Below, in pieces: positions 29,535 to 38,130 of a stretch of DNA of 64,000 nucleotides. The stretch covers positions 1-64,000 of the forward strand of contig JBBSLP010000026.1 of assembly GCA_038255145.1 (NCBI GenBank). Reading direction: 5' to 3'. The position numbers were made by a program, and so were the translations under genes. This DNA comes from WHTX01 sp038255145. Its GTDB lineage: Bacteria > Actinomycetota > Acidimicrobiia > Acidimicrobiales > CAIXPF01. Within the stretch, counting starts at the first letter, position 1; each line of letters opens with the position of its first letter. Below the pieces are notes generated by a model that saw only the letters and a program-made list of their open reading frames with translations, ran no database searches and had not been told where the DNA came from.

Positions 29535-30575
29535 TCAGAGGTCGACGGCCATGCCGCCGGCCCCCGCCGAGCGGTAGACGGCGTCGACCAGCCGGTGGGC
29601 CCTCAGGGCCACGGTGAAGTCGGGTGTGGCCGGTGAACCGGACAGGACCGCAGCCACGAAGTCGGCGTCGGGGTTGACCGGCCGGGCGACATCGAGCCGG
29701 TCGAGCTCAGCGGCGGAGGCGGCCAGGTCGGCCCACACCTGGGGCCTGCCCGTCTCGGTCTCGGCCCCCACCACCTCACCCATGTTGCCCTCGGCCCAGA
29801 ACCGCCCCCGCTCGCACAGCACCTCGAGGTGCCGGCTCGACAGCCGCCCGGCCAGGTCGTGCCACACCGACGTGAGCACCCCGGTGCCCCCCGAAGCCAG
29901 GGGGAAGGCCACGGCGACGGAGTCCTCGATGCCGTCGAGCCCGTGCAGGTTGCCCACCCGGGCCGACACCCCCGACACGGGGCCGAGCAGCCACTCGAGC
30001 AGGTCGACGTCGTGGATGGAGTGCTCGAGCAGGGTGCCCGATCCGGCCCGATGGCGGTCGGCCCGCCACGTCGACCCGTAGTAGCCGCCCACGGGCAGCT
30101 CCTGGTCGTCGCGGAAGGTCACGCTGGCCACCCGGCCCACCTCGGGGCGGCCGACGAGGTGACGCAGCAGGGCGAAGCCGGTGGACGAGCGCAGCACCAG
30201 CCCCACCTGGTTGACCACCCCCGCCGCGGCCACCGCCGTGGTCATGGCCTCGGCCCCGGCCAGGTCGGTGGCCAGGGGCTTCTCGCAGAAGACGGCCAGG
30301 CCCCTCGCCGCCGCGGCCGACACCGCGGCGGCGTGCTCCGACGTCCACGTGCACACGTACACGGCCCGGCAGCGGTCGAGCACGGCCTCGGCGTCGTCGC
30401 CCACCGCGGCCCCGGTGGCGGCGGCGAAGGCGGCGGCCCGTTCGGCGTCGGGGTCGTGCACGGCCACGATGGCCGCCGGTGCTCCGCTGCGTTGCAGGGA
30501 GGCGGCGTGGTAGCGGGCGATGAGGCCAGCACCCAGGAACCCCACCGGCAGCGTCGACCCCGCGTCGGTGGCCAC
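29535..30575 (-). CDS. Gfo/Idh/MocA family oxidoreductase
   Basis: A 346-residue NAD(P)-dependent dehydrogenase. The N-terminal Rossmann motif is GFLGAGLIARYHAASL (about residues 8-23). The family's EKP motif is in VFCEKPLATDLAGAEAM, and a C-terminal alpha/beta substrate domain follows, with IHDVDLLEWLLG supplying the conserved catalytic-region His/Asp. Members act on sugars, inositol or amino-sugar derivatives. The substrate is not evident. It lies 12 bases after the stop of the glycosyltransferase upstream on the same strand, so the pair is probably one transcript and may work in sugar metabolism or glycan assembly. Confidence 0.88.
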   Translation of the reverse strand: MATDAGSTLPVGFLGAGLIARYHAASLQRSGAPAAIVAVHDPDAERAAAFAAATGAAVGDDAEAVLDRCRAVYVCTWTSEHAAAVSAAAARGLAVFCEKPLATDLAGAEAMTTAVAAAGVVNQVGLVLRSSTGFALLRHLVGRPEVGRVASVTFRDDQELPVGGYYGSTWRADRHRAGSGTLLEHSIHDVDLLEWLLGPVSGVSARVGNLHGLDGIEDSVAVAFPLASGGTGVLTSVWHDLAGRLSSRHLEVLCERGRFWAEGNMGEVVGAETETGRPQVWADLAASAAELDRLDVARPVNPDADFVAAVLSGSPATPDFTVALRAHRLVDAVYRSAGAGGMAVDL

Positions 30576-30587
30576 GACGGGTGCGGC

Positions 30588-31469
30588 TCAGCGCCCGTTG
30601 CGGGCGTCGACCACCCAGCTGGTCGACCCGACGAGGTCGGGCGAACCCTCACGCAGGTCGAGGTCGGGCCGGGCCACCGATGGACCGACGACCCGGACCG
30701 GAACGTTCGGTCGGGGCGGACGGACCCCAGGGCGGACGGCGCGCCAGGCCCGGGAACCCAGGTTGGAGTAGCGGGCGATGCAATAGAGGGCCCGAACCCC
30801 GTCCCGCCAGCCGATCTTCTTGCCCTCGGCATAGGTGCGGCCGGCGTAGGAGATGCCCACCTCGAAGATGCGGTAGTCGCCCTGGGCCAGCCGGGCCGTC
30901 ACCTCGGGCTCGAAGCCGAACCGGTCCTCCCGCAGCTCGAGGCCCTGGATCACCTCACGGCGGAAGACCTTGTAACAGGTCTCCATGTCGGTGAGGTTCA
31001 GGTTCGTCAGCATGTTCGACAGCGTCGTCAGCAACCGGTTGCCCACGTAGTGCCAGAAGTAGAGCACCCGGTGGGCGCCACTGCTCATGAACCGAGAGCC
31101 GAAGACGACGTCGGCGGAGCCGTCGAGCAGGGGGGCCAACAGGATGGGGAAGTCGTCGGGGTCGTACTCGAGGTCGGCGTCCTGGACGACCACGAACGGC
31201 GCCGTCGCCTCGGTGAAGCCGCGGCGCACCGCGGCGCCCTTGCCCTGGTTCTCCGGCTGGAGGAGGACGCGGAGGCGGGGGTCGTCGAGCCCGGCCAGCA
31301 CGTCGCGGGTACCGTCGATCGACCCGTCGTCGACCACGATGACCTCGTGGGTCGCCGGCGCAGCGAGGACGCGCTCGATCACGGCGGCCACCGAGCTGAC
31401 CTCGTTGTAACAGGGGATCACCACCGACAGGCAGGCGATCCCGGCGTCCGTCCTCGGCGCTGCGCCCAC
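30588..31469 (-). CDS. Glycosyltransferase family 2 (DPM1-like)
   Basis: A 293-residue GT2 enzyme. LSVVIPCYNEVSSV opens the GT-A fold, VIVVDDGSIDGTRD and VVVQDADLEYDPDDF contain the nucleotide-sugar and metal-binding Asp residues, and DMETCYKVFRREV follows. This arrangement is that of dolichol/polyprenyl-phosphate mannose or glucose synthases, so it may load a polyprenyl-phosphate sugar for cell-envelope glycosylation. There are no C-terminal membrane helices. The frame is open far upstream as a shadow; I chose the GTG at 31469 about 16 residues before the domain. Downstream is the Gfo/Idh gene. Confidence 0.85.
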   Translation of the reverse strand: MGAAPRTDAGIACLSVVIPCYNEVSSVAAVIERVLAAPATHEVIVVDDGSIDGTRDVLAGLDDPRLRVLLQPENQGKGAAVRRGFTEATAPFVVVQDADLEYDPDDFPILLAPLLDGSADVVFGSRFMSSGAHRVLYFWHYVGNRLLTTLSNMLTNLNLTDMETCYKVFRREVIQGLELREDRFGFEPEVTARLAQGDYRIFEVGISYAGRTYAEGKKIGWRDGVRALYCIARYSNLGSRAWRAVRPGVRPPRPNVPVRVVGPSVARPDLDLREGSPDLVGSTSWVVDARNGR

Positions 31470-31590
31470 CTGGGCACGATAGCTGCCGACACCCAGGGTG
31501 GTGGGGTTGGCGGCGGATCCAGCACGCGGCGACGCAGCGCTCACCGTCCGGGTCCCGCTACGCCACGGCGACCCCGGTAGCGTGCGCGCC

Positions 31591-32406
31591 ATGGCCCCCC
31601 GCGGCACGTGGCTGTGCGCCCACCTCAGCGATCCCCACGTGGTCACGGCCGGCGACGGGCCCGTGGTCGCGGGCCTCGACACCACCGCCACCCTCGAGGC
31701 CGCCGTGGCCACGGTGAACGCCCTCGACCCCCGACCCGACCTGGTGGTGCTGAGCGGTGACATCGTCAACGCCGGGCGTGGGGCCCAGTACGAGCGGGCC
31801 GCCACCGTGCTCGCCGGGTTGGTGCCCCCGCTGCGGATGGTGCCCGGCAACCACGACGACCGCGACGGCCTGCGGCGGGCCTTCCCCGACCACGACCACC
31901 TGGGCACGACGGGCACCATCGACTGGGTGGTCGACGGCGCCGTGCGCGTCATCGGCCTCGACAGCCTGGTGCCGGGCTCGGCCGCCGGCGACCTGCACCC
32001 CGACCAGCTCGCCTTCCTCGACATCTCCCTGGCCGTGGCCCCCGCGACCCCCACCATCGTCGTCCTGCACCACCCGCCCTTCGCCACCGGCATCGACGCT
32101 CTCGACACCATCGCCCTGGCCGGGCCCGCCGCCCTGGCCCTGGCCGAGGTGGTGGGGCGCCATCCCCAGGTCGAACGGGTCGTGGCCGGCCACACCCACC
32201 GACCGGTGTCCCGCCGCTTCGCCGGCACCATCGCCGCCACCGTGCCCGGGGTGGCCCACGCCACCCTGGCCACCTTCGGCCCCGACGCACCCGCCCGCTG
32301 GGTGCTCGAGCCACCCGCCATCACCGTCTACGCCTGGGCCCCCGAGCTCGGCCTCGTCACCCACCAGCTGCCGGTGGGCACCTTCCCCAGCGGCCGCGCC
32401 GGCTGA
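31591..32406 (+). CDS. Metallophosphoesterase, CpdA-like
   Basis: A 271-residue cytoplasmic calcineurin-like phosphodiesterase. The metal-binding blocks are in order: HLSDPHVV, VVLSGDIVN, VPGNHDDRD, VVLHHPPFAT and VVAGHTHRPVSR, all intact. The spacing is like that of the class III cyclic nucleotide phosphodiesterases (CpdA/Rv0805-like), so cAMP is a possible substrate, though phospholipid-type substrates occur too. The ATG at 31591 is chosen because the open frame upstream of it has no family residues. It is divergent from the glycosyltransferase and ends 56 bases before a convergent small membrane gene. Confidence 0.85.
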   Translation: MAPRGTWLCAHLSDPHVVTAGDGPVVAGLDTTATLEAAVATVNALDPRPDLVVLSGDIVNAGRGAQYERAATVLAGLVPPLRMVPGNHDDRDGLRRAFPDHDHLGTTGTIDWVVDGAVRVIGLDSLVPGSAAGDLHPDQLAFLDISLAVAPATPTIVVLHHPPFATGIDALDTIALAGPAALALAEVVGRHPQVERVVAGHTHRPVSRRFAGTIAATVPGVAHATLATFGPDAPARWVLEPPAITVYAWAPELGLVTHQLPVGTFPSGRAG

Positions 32407-32423
32407 CCCGTCCCGCCGAGGAT

Positions 32424-32444
32424 CGCCGGCAAGTGTCGCCGGCG
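32424..32444. terminator. Hairpin between convergent genes
   Basis: CGCCGGC, a 7-base loop and GCCGGCG form a perfect 7-bp stem in the gap between the phosphoesterase stop and the stop of the small membrane gene at 32463. It is a candidate bidirectional terminator. Confidence 0.45.
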
Positions 32445-32462
32445 GGTGTCGCCGCCGACCGC

Positions 32463-32792
32463 TCAGGGGGCGGAGCTGCGGCCGACGAGCGCAGGGACGA
32501 CCGGCGCCGCCGGGAGCAGGGTGCGGCCCGCGGGACCGTCACCGCGCACCAGCAGGGTCAGGGGGATGACGACGAACGCGGTGACCAGGAGGGAGACCAC
32601 GAAGGCCACCCGCAGGGGTACGCCACCGCTGGTGAGCAGACGTCGGGAACGGCCCGGGGCCCGTCGCCGCTGGGCGACGTCGGCCAGGCCCGACCCCACG
32701 CTGTGGGCTTCGAGGGAGTTGGGATCGAGGGTGGGTACGGTCAACGGGTCCGCCGGCGCTCGCACGTGCGGGACAACATCGCATGCCCCCAC
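32463..32792 (-). CDS. Hypothetical single-helix membrane protein
   Basis: A 109-residue reading frame with one clear membrane helix (LRVAFVVSLLVTAFVVIPLTLLV, about residues 60-82) preceded by an Arg-rich stretch (RRRAPGRSRRLL), which predicts the N-terminus inside. It has no recognised family. The start is uncertain among a GTG at 32792 and a later GTG, and no ribosome site decides. It lies between a convergent phosphoesterase and the divergent J-domain gene, and it is the best candidate in that gap. Codon bias is ordinary for the window. Confidence 0.45.
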   Translation of the reverse strand: MGACDVVPHVRAPADPLTVPTLDPNSLEAHSVGSGLADVAQRRRAPGRSRRLLTSGGVPLRVAFVVSLLVTAFVVIPLTLLVRGDGPAGRTLLPAAPVVPALVGRSSAP

Positions 32793-32897
32793 CCCCGGTG
32801 ACGAGAAGCAGGTTCACCCACGCCGTCAGGGAGATCAGGCCGGTGGGGGGACCGACCACGGGGTGACGGCGGCGGGGCGTGCCTACCATCAGCCGCC

Positions 32898-33515
32898 GTG
32901 ACCCGCGACGAGGCCCTGCGCAGCCTGGGACTGACCCCCGGGGCCTCGCCCGGCGACGTCCGCCGGGCCTTCCGGCGTGCTGCGCTGGCCGCCCACCCCG
33001 ACCGACCCGACGCCCCCGCCGACGCCACCGCCCGCATGGCCGAACTGAACCAGGCCTACGCCGTGCTCGCCGGGAGCGGTGCCGGTGCCGGCGACCCGTC
33101 GGCGGGCGGAGCACCCCGCCATGCGGCCCCACCCGAGCCCCCGCCGGCACCCGCTGCGCCGGGCCCGGGCGCCGGCCCTGGGGACAGGTACGGGGACGAC
33201 GACGAGTTCGGGGCCTGGGTGGACGCCGATGGCAGCCTGGTCATCGATGCTCCCACCGACCTGGCCTTCGAGGCCCTGCTCGAGGCGACCGACGGCCTGG
33301 GCGACACCACCTTCGTGGACCGCGACGGCGGTCTGCTCCAACTGATGGTCGAGCTGGTGCCGGGGCGGTTCTGCTCGGTCACCTTCACCCTGCAGGGGCG
33401 CATGTCGGGCACCGAGGTCTTCGCCACCGTCGACGCCATCGACGGCCGCCCCGTGCCCCCGCTCGACGACTTCTTCGACGCCCTGGTGTCCAACCTGGGG
33501 CGCGGCGGGCACTGA
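32898..33515 (+). CDS. J-domain (DnaJ-like) protein
   Basis: A 205-residue protein. Residues 1-56 form a J-domain: LRSLGLTPGASPGDVRRAFRRAALAAHPDRPD, with the His-Pro-Asp signature required to stimulate DnaK ATPase, then MAELNQAYAVL. A Gly/Ala/Pro-rich linker follows, then a C-terminal domain of about 110 residues (EFGAWVDADGSLVIDAPTD to DDFFDALVSNLG) of unknown type with no zinc finger. It is a specialised co-chaperone rather than general DnaJ. The HExxH gene follows after 50 bases on the same strand. Confidence 0.75.
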   Translation: MTRDEALRSLGLTPGASPGDVRRAFRRAALAAHPDRPDAPADATARMAELNQAYAVLAGSGAGAGDPSAGGAPRHAAPPEPPPAPAAPGPGAGPGDRYGDDDEFGAWVDADGSLVIDAPTDLAFEALLEATDGLGDTTFVDRDGGLLQLMVELVPGRFCSVTFTLQGRMSGTEVFATVDAIDGRPVPPLDDFFDALVSNLGRGGH

Positions 33516-33565
33516 AGCCAGCCAGGGTGCGGCGCCGGCCCGGCCCGCTCCACTACGGTCGCCTC

Positions 33566-33958
33566 GTGCTCACAGCCCGGGTGCGGCGCCTCTCCCCCGC
33601 CGAGGTCGAGGCCTACGACGTCGTGCCCCAGTGGGTGGCCGAACGGGCCGTCGTCATCAGGGTGCCCGTCCTGCCCCCGGGGGCCCTGGGCATGACCACG
33701 GGCCGGTTCGTGCTGCTGAAGCGGGACGAGCCCACCGATGGCTCGTCCACCCTCATCGCCCACGAGCTGGTCCACGTGCGCCAGTTCGCCCAGCAGGGAC
33801 GTCTGCTGTTCGGGGCCCGCTACTTCAGCGCCTACCTGCGCCACCTGGTGCGGCTGCGCAGCCACCGGCAGGCCTACCTGGCCATCCCTGCCGAGGTGGA
33901 GGCGTACGCGTCCGCCCGCCGCTGGGCCACCCGCCACTCGGGGGACCCCCGCGACTGA
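33566..33958 (+). CDS. HExxH-containing DUF4157-like protein
   Basis: A 130-residue protein with a GTG start at 33566. The motif STLIAHELVHVRQFAQQG contains a His-Glu-x-x-His zinc site typical of gluzincin metalloproteases and of DUF4157-type proteins, and a later Glu in IPAEVEAYA may be the third ligand. The N-terminus reads VLTARVRRLSPAEVEAYDVVP. The protein is short for a protease, so activity is uncertain. It lies downstream of the J-domain gene in the same direction, and both could be read together. Confidence 0.65.
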   Translation: MLTARVRRLSPAEVEAYDVVPQWVAERAVVIRVPVLPPGALGMTTGRFVLLKRDEPTDGSSTLIAHELVHVRQFAQQGRLLFGARYFSAYLRHLVRLRSHRQAYLAIPAEVEAYASARRWATRHSGDPRD

Positions 33959-34006
33959 CGCCGATGTCAACTAGGGTCCTGGGCCGCACGCGACGCGAGG
34001 AGCGAC

Positions 34007-35284
34007 ATGGACTTCGAGATCCCTGCTGACATCAAACAGCTGCTCCAGCAGCTCGATGAGTTCATCGAGAGCGAGATCAAGCCGCTCGAGGCGCAGGACG
34101 ACAACATCCGGTTCTTCGACCACCGGCGCGAGTACGCCCGCACCGACTTCGAGAACGGTGGCGTCCCCCGCCAGGACTGGTACGACCTGCTGTCGGAGAT
34201 GAAGCGCCGGGCCGACGCCGCCGGCTTCCTCCGTTGGGCCCTGCCCAAGGAGCTGGGTGGCTCGGACGGCTCCAACGTCGGCATGGCCATCATCCGCGAG
34301 CACCTGGCCGCCAAGGGCCTGGGCCTGCACAACGACCTGCAGAACGAGTCCTCGATCGTGGGCAACTTCCCCACGGTGCTGATGTTCAACGCCCACGGCA
34401 CCGAGGACCAGAAGGCCGAGTTCATCGACAAGCTGTTCACCGGTGAGCGTCGGGTCGCCTTCGGCCTGACCGAGCCCGACCACGGCTCGGACGCCACCTG
34501 GCTGGAGACCACGGCCGTGCGCGACGGCGACGAGTGGGTCATCAACGGCTCCAAGCGCTTCAACACCGGCCTGGACCACGCCACCCACGACATGATCTTC
34601 GCCCGCACCAGCGGGGATCCCGGTGACGCCAACGGCATCACCTGCTTCCTCGTCCCCACCGACACGCCCGGCTTCAAGGTCGAGTTCATGTGGTGGACGT
34701 TCAACATGCCCTCCGAGCACGCCGAGCTCAGCCTGGACAACGTGCGGGTCCCCCACTCGTCCATCCTCGGCGTCGAGGGCCGCGGCCTGGACCTGGCCCA
34801 GCTGTTCGTGCACGAGAACCGGATCCGCCAGGCCGCCTCGGGCGTCGGTGCGGCCCAGTTCTGCGTGAACGAGTCGGTGGCCTACGCCAAGCAGCGCAAG
34901 GTGTTCGGCAAGCCGCTCTGGAAGAACCAGGCCATCCAGTTCCCCCTGGCCGAGATGCAGACCCGGGTCGAGATGGTGCGCTGGCTGGTCCGGTACTGCG
35001 CCTGGGAGCTCGACAACAACGAGCACCTGGCGGTGTCCGACAAGGTGGCCATGGCCAACTACTCGGGCAACCGGCTGGTGTGCGACGCCGCCGACCTGGC
35101 CATCCAGGTCCACGGTGGCATCGGCTACACCCGTCACAAGCCCTTCGAGCACATCTACCGACACCACCGTCGGTACCGCATCACCGAGGGTTCCGACGAG
35201 ATCCAGATCCGTCGCGTCGGCCAGCGGCTCTTCCACGCCGAGTCGAGCCGCGGCACCGAGTTCATCCACCCCGGCGGTCGCTGA
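34007..35284 (+). CDS. Acyl-CoA dehydrogenase family protein
   Basis: A 425-residue FAD-dependent acyl-CoA dehydrogenase. The N-terminal helical domain is followed by FGLTEPDHGSDATWLETT, which matches the FAD-binding beta domain, and by EWVINGSKRFNTG. The C-terminal helical domain carries GGIGYTRHKPFEHIYRHHR, where Glu is the probable catalytic base, and ITEGSDEIQIRR. The ATG at 34007 has GAGGAG 8 bases upstream. Its chain-length preference cannot be told, and a neighbouring hotdog gene at 35401 may belong to the same acyl-CoA pathway. A second acyl-CoA dehydrogenase is at 49707. Confidence 0.92.
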   Translation: MDFEIPADIKQLLQQLDEFIESEIKPLEAQDDNIRFFDHRREYARTDFENGGVPRQDWYDLLSEMKRRADAAGFLRWALPKELGGSDGSNVGMAIIREHLAAKGLGLHNDLQNESSIVGNFPTVLMFNAHGTEDQKAEFIDKLFTGERRVAFGLTEPDHGSDATWLETTAVRDGDEWVINGSKRFNTGLDHATHDMIFARTSGDPGDANGITCFLVPTDTPGFKVEFMWWTFNMPSEHAELSLDNVRVPHSSILGVEGRGLDLAQLFVHENRIRQAASGVGAAQFCVNESVAYAKQRKVFGKPLWKNQAIQFPLAEMQTRVEMVRWLVRYCAWELDNNEHLAVSDKVAMANYSGNRLVCDAADLAIQVHGGIGYTRHKPFEHIYRHHRRYRITEGSDEIQIRRVGQRLFHAESSRGTEFIHPGGR

Positions 35285-35400
35285 GCACAGCGATCCCCCG
35301 GGTGACACGGCCTGCGGGCGTCGGCGGCACCACCGTCGGCGCCCGTGCCGCGTCCGGGCTCGACCCCGGGCGGCTCGGGCCGAGCCCAGGCCAACCACCG

Positions 35401-36201
35401 TCAGCCGGTGGCGCCCTCTCGGACCTGGCGGGGCTCGTAGATGGCCGTGTGCCAGATGGAGGCCACGGGGTCGCCGTCGGCCGTGACCATGAGGTCGAGC
35501 TCGACGAAGCGGTGACCCTTGCGCTCGTAGCTGGCGGCCACCGTGCCCCGGCACGACACCGCAGCGCCGTCGCCGACGCAGCCGTGGTTGGTGACCCGGC
35601 TGCCCACGTGGATCCACGGGCCCAGGACCACGTTGGCCGACAGGATGCGGTTGGCCTGGCGCAAGGTCCACCCCGGGTGGGCGATGCGGTCCTCGGCGTA
35701 GACGGGCAGCTCCTCACGCACGTCACGCAGGTACTCGTCGGCCAGTGTCGCGTGCCAGCTCACGTCCCACGAGCCCAGCACGTGGCCCACGGGCAGGGCC
35801 TCGGGGCTGGCCGGGGGGCGGTTGTCGGGCAGCGGTGCCCACGGGAAGCGGGCCGGGTCGCCGAAGGGCCCGACCGCATCGGGCAGGGCGGCCGTGCCCG
35901 GTGAGACCACGACGCCGGAGCCGTTGCGCAGCGCCAGCTCCAACCCCTCCGGCGCCTCGGTGACCTCGACGGTCACGTCCTCGCCGTCGTAGGTGGGCAG
36001 GCCGAAGCGGGCCTCGATGGTGCCCCGTTCCAGCCACGCCCGACCCCAGGTCGACACCGGTCCCCAGCACAGGTAGGCGTACACGTCCACCCCGGGCACG
36101 AGACCGCCGGTGAAGCCGAAGCGCTGGGCCACGTCGTCGTCGTGGATCTTGTTCTCCGACGCGGTGGCGGTGTTGTGGGCGACGAGCTTGCGGGTGCGCA
36201 C
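35401..36201 (-). CDS. Hotdog-fold (MaoC-like) dehydratase/thioesterase-like protein
   Basis: A 266-residue protein, probably a double hotdog. The N-terminal half has HDDDVAQRFGFTGGLVPGVDVYAYL, the usual hydratase-2-like substrate loop, and the C-terminal half repeats a hotdog-like beta pattern with WTLRQANRILSANVVLGPWIHVGSRVTNHG and SYERKGHRFVELDLMVTAD. The GTG at 36201 (VRTRKLVAHN) starts it; the frame runs open upstream as a shadow. It could hydrate enoyl-CoA or hydrolyse acyl-CoA. The catalytic Asp/His pair of MaoC is not certain. It is convergent with the acyl-CoA dehydrogenase. Confidence 0.7.
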   Translation of the reverse strand: MRTRKLVAHNTATASENKIHDDDVAQRFGFTGGLVPGVDVYAYLCWGPVSTWGRAWLERGTIEARFGLPTYDGEDVTVEVTEAPEGLELALRNGSGVVVSPGTAALPDAVGPFGDPARFPWAPLPDNRPPASPEALPVGHVLGSWDVSWHATLADEYLRDVREELPVYAEDRIAHPGWTLRQANRILSANVVLGPWIHVGSRVTNHGCVGDGAAVSCRGTVAASYERKGHRFVELDLMVTADGDPVASIWHTAIYEPRQVREGATG

Positions 36202-36345
36202 GTCGCGCAACCTACCCGGCGCCGCCGTGCCCTGACGGCCGGACCGGGGTGCGGTCTGCCGCGTGGTCCGTCCGCCACCGCCGGTGAAGAATGGTCCGCA
36301 ACTGACCCTTGGCCACCCGATCGGGGGGATACCCTCGCAGCGACC

Positions 36346-37377
36346 ATGGAGCAGGGCGACCAAGAGGCAGCAACAGGCCGGCGGCTCCTGGCCGGCATCG
36401 TCGACGCCGTCGTCTCCATCGCCGCCGCCGCCGTGCTCGCCGTGGCCGCCCAACCCCTGGTCGGAGGGGGTGGTGACAGAGCTCCGGGGGGTCTCAGGGT
36501 CGTGGTCCAGGCCCTGGCCATCATCGCCGTGGTCGCCCTCCCCCTGCTGATGTTGGTCCTGCTCGAAGCGGTCACGGGCACGTCGCCGGGCAAGCGCCTG
36601 TTCGGCCTGCGGGTCAGCACCCCCGACGGTTCGCCGCCCGGCCTGTCCCGTTCGGCCCGGCGGACCGTGTACCGCATGTCCCCCGTGGCCATGGCCGGCG
36701 CGGTGGCGTCGACGTCGAGCGGTCAACGACCCTGGCACGACGACTGGACGGGCACCGTGGTGCGTGGCGGTCCCCCCCGGGTGCCCGCCCCCCGCAAGCC
36801 TGTCGCCGCCGCTCCCCCGGGACCGGCCACCGAGGCACCGGCCCCTCGTCCGGCGCCGACCACCCTGCGCCCGCCCACGTCGCGCCCCGTGACCCCGTCG
36901 CCGCGGCGTTCGCCGGAACTGGGCACCGTGGTGCGACCCGCCGCCGTGGCCACACCCGTGCCCGGTGCCACCCACCTCCCCGCCGGCGGGCGACCGTTCG
37001 ACGCCCGCATCGACGACCCCACGTTCGAACACGTCCTTCCCGCGCCCACCACGGGCCCGGCGGTCGCCCGGCCCGCGACCCCACCGGCCCCGGCGACCCC
37101 ACCGGCCCCTGCGACCCCTCCGACCCCACCGGCCCCGGGTGCCGAGCTGTGCCGCTGCCGGACCGTGTCCCGGCTCGAGGGCGACGACGCCGTGAGCTAT
37201 GCCGGCAGCCACCTGGCCGTGGCCCGCCGCCTGGCTGACCAGGGCCAGCTGGTGCTCATCTGCCCCACCACCCGGGCCACGTGGCTGGCGACCGAACCGT
37301 GGGCGTCGAGCGCGGGTGTCACCACGCTCGAGCGCCAGGGCGCCGTCCCCGAGGCCCGCCGCTCAGGCCAGGGCTGA
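36346..37377 (+). CDS. RDD family membrane protein with proline-rich tail
   Basis: A 343-residue protein. The N-terminal RDD domain has two hydrophobic helices (LLAGIVDAVVSIAAAAVLAVAA and VVVQALAIIAVVALPLLMLVLLEA, residues 15-70) and the motif GTSPGKRLFGLRVS. A Pro/Ala/Thr-rich linker (about 140-270), with (PPAPAT) repeats, joins a C-terminal segment containing CRCRTVSRLEGDD and LICPTTRATWL. RDD proteins are linked to transport or membrane-stress functions, with no known reaction. The ATG at 36346 is preferred over the upstream frame, which lies antisense to the hotdog gene. It overlaps the TauE/SafE stop by 15 bases tail to tail. Confidence 0.8.
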   Translation: MEQGDQEAATGRRLLAGIVDAVVSIAAAAVLAVAAQPLVGGGGDRAPGGLRVVVQALAIIAVVALPLLMLVLLEAVTGTSPGKRLFGLRVSTPDGSPPGLSRSARRTVYRMSPVAMAGAVASTSSGQRPWHDDWTGTVVRGGPPRVPAPRKPVAAAPPGPATEAPAPRPAPTTLRPPTSRPVTPSPRRSPELGTVVRPAAVATPVPGATHLPAGGRPFDARIDDPTFEHVLPAPTTGPAVARPATPPAPATPPAPATPPTPPAPGAELCRCRTVSRLEGDDAVSYAGSHLAVARRLADQGQLVLICPTTRATWLATEPWASSAGVTTLERQGAVPEARRSGQG

Positions 37378-38091
37378 CGCCGCCGCCACCGCGGCGCTGG
37401 CCACGAGCAGAGCCAGGACCAGGCCACGGAAGCGGGACGGATCGATCATGGGGTGGACCCGCAACCCCACCAACCAGCCCACGACCAGGGCCGGCGAGGC
37501 CAGCACCGTGGCCGACAGCACGACGTGGTCGTAGCGGCCGGTGGCGGCGAACAGCGGGATGACCAGCAGCGACGAGCCCGAGAAGACCGCGGACAGGGTG
37601 GCCCTGGTGGCCAGGTGGCCCAGGCCCCGGGCCTGGTTGGCGAAGACCAGCGGGGGTCCGCTCGTGCCCACGCTGGTGTTGAGCGCCCCACTGAGGAAGC
37701 CGGCGCCGACGTCGACGAGGTCGCCGCCGCGCTCGATGCGGAAGCCCCGCACCAGCAGCACCACGGCCACGATCACCGCCGCGGCGATGGTCAGGCGCAG
37801 CACCCGGTCGTCGAGCACGGCGAGCACGGCCAGGCCCAGGGGCATGCCCAGCGCGGCGGCGGCCAGCTGGCGCCCGGCCACACCGCGGTCGACGTCGTGG
37901 CGGGTGCGCAGGAACAGGGCCGTCGCCGTCACCGTGCCCACCAACGAGGTCACGGCCACGGCGTCCCTGCCCCCCAACATGGCGGCGAGCAGGGGCACGG
38001 CCACGAGCGAGAACCCGAAGCCCGACAAGGTGTTCACCACAGCGGCCAGCAGGACCACCGCGACCACCCCGACCATGGTGAGGGCACTCAT
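37363..38091 (-). CDS. TauE/SafE family membrane permease
   Basis: A 242-residue polytopic protein with about eight hydrophobic stretches and the family features NTLSGFGFSLVAVPLL (near residue 20) and the internal pseudo-repeat GFLSGALNTSVGTSGPPLVFANQA. TauE/SafE permeases export sulfite, sulfoacetate or related organic anions. No substrate gene is adjacent. The start is the ATG at 38091, and its 3' end overlaps the RDD gene by 15 bases in convergent orientation. Confidence 0.85.
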   Translation of the reverse strand: MSALTMVGVVAVVLLAAVVNTLSGFGFSLVAVPLLAAMLGGRDAVAVTSLVGTVTATALFLRTRHDVDRGVAGRQLAAAALGMPLGLAVLAVLDDRVLRLTIAAAVIVAVVLLVRGFRIERGGDLVDVGAGFLSGALNTSVGTSGPPLVFANQARGLGHLATRATLSAVFSGSSLLVIPLFAATGRYDHVVLSATVLASPALVVGWLVGLRVHPMIDPSRFRGLVLALLVASAAVAAASALA

Positions 38092-38130
38092 CGGCGCACG
38101 GGGCGGTGCCGCTGTGCCAGAGTCGATCCC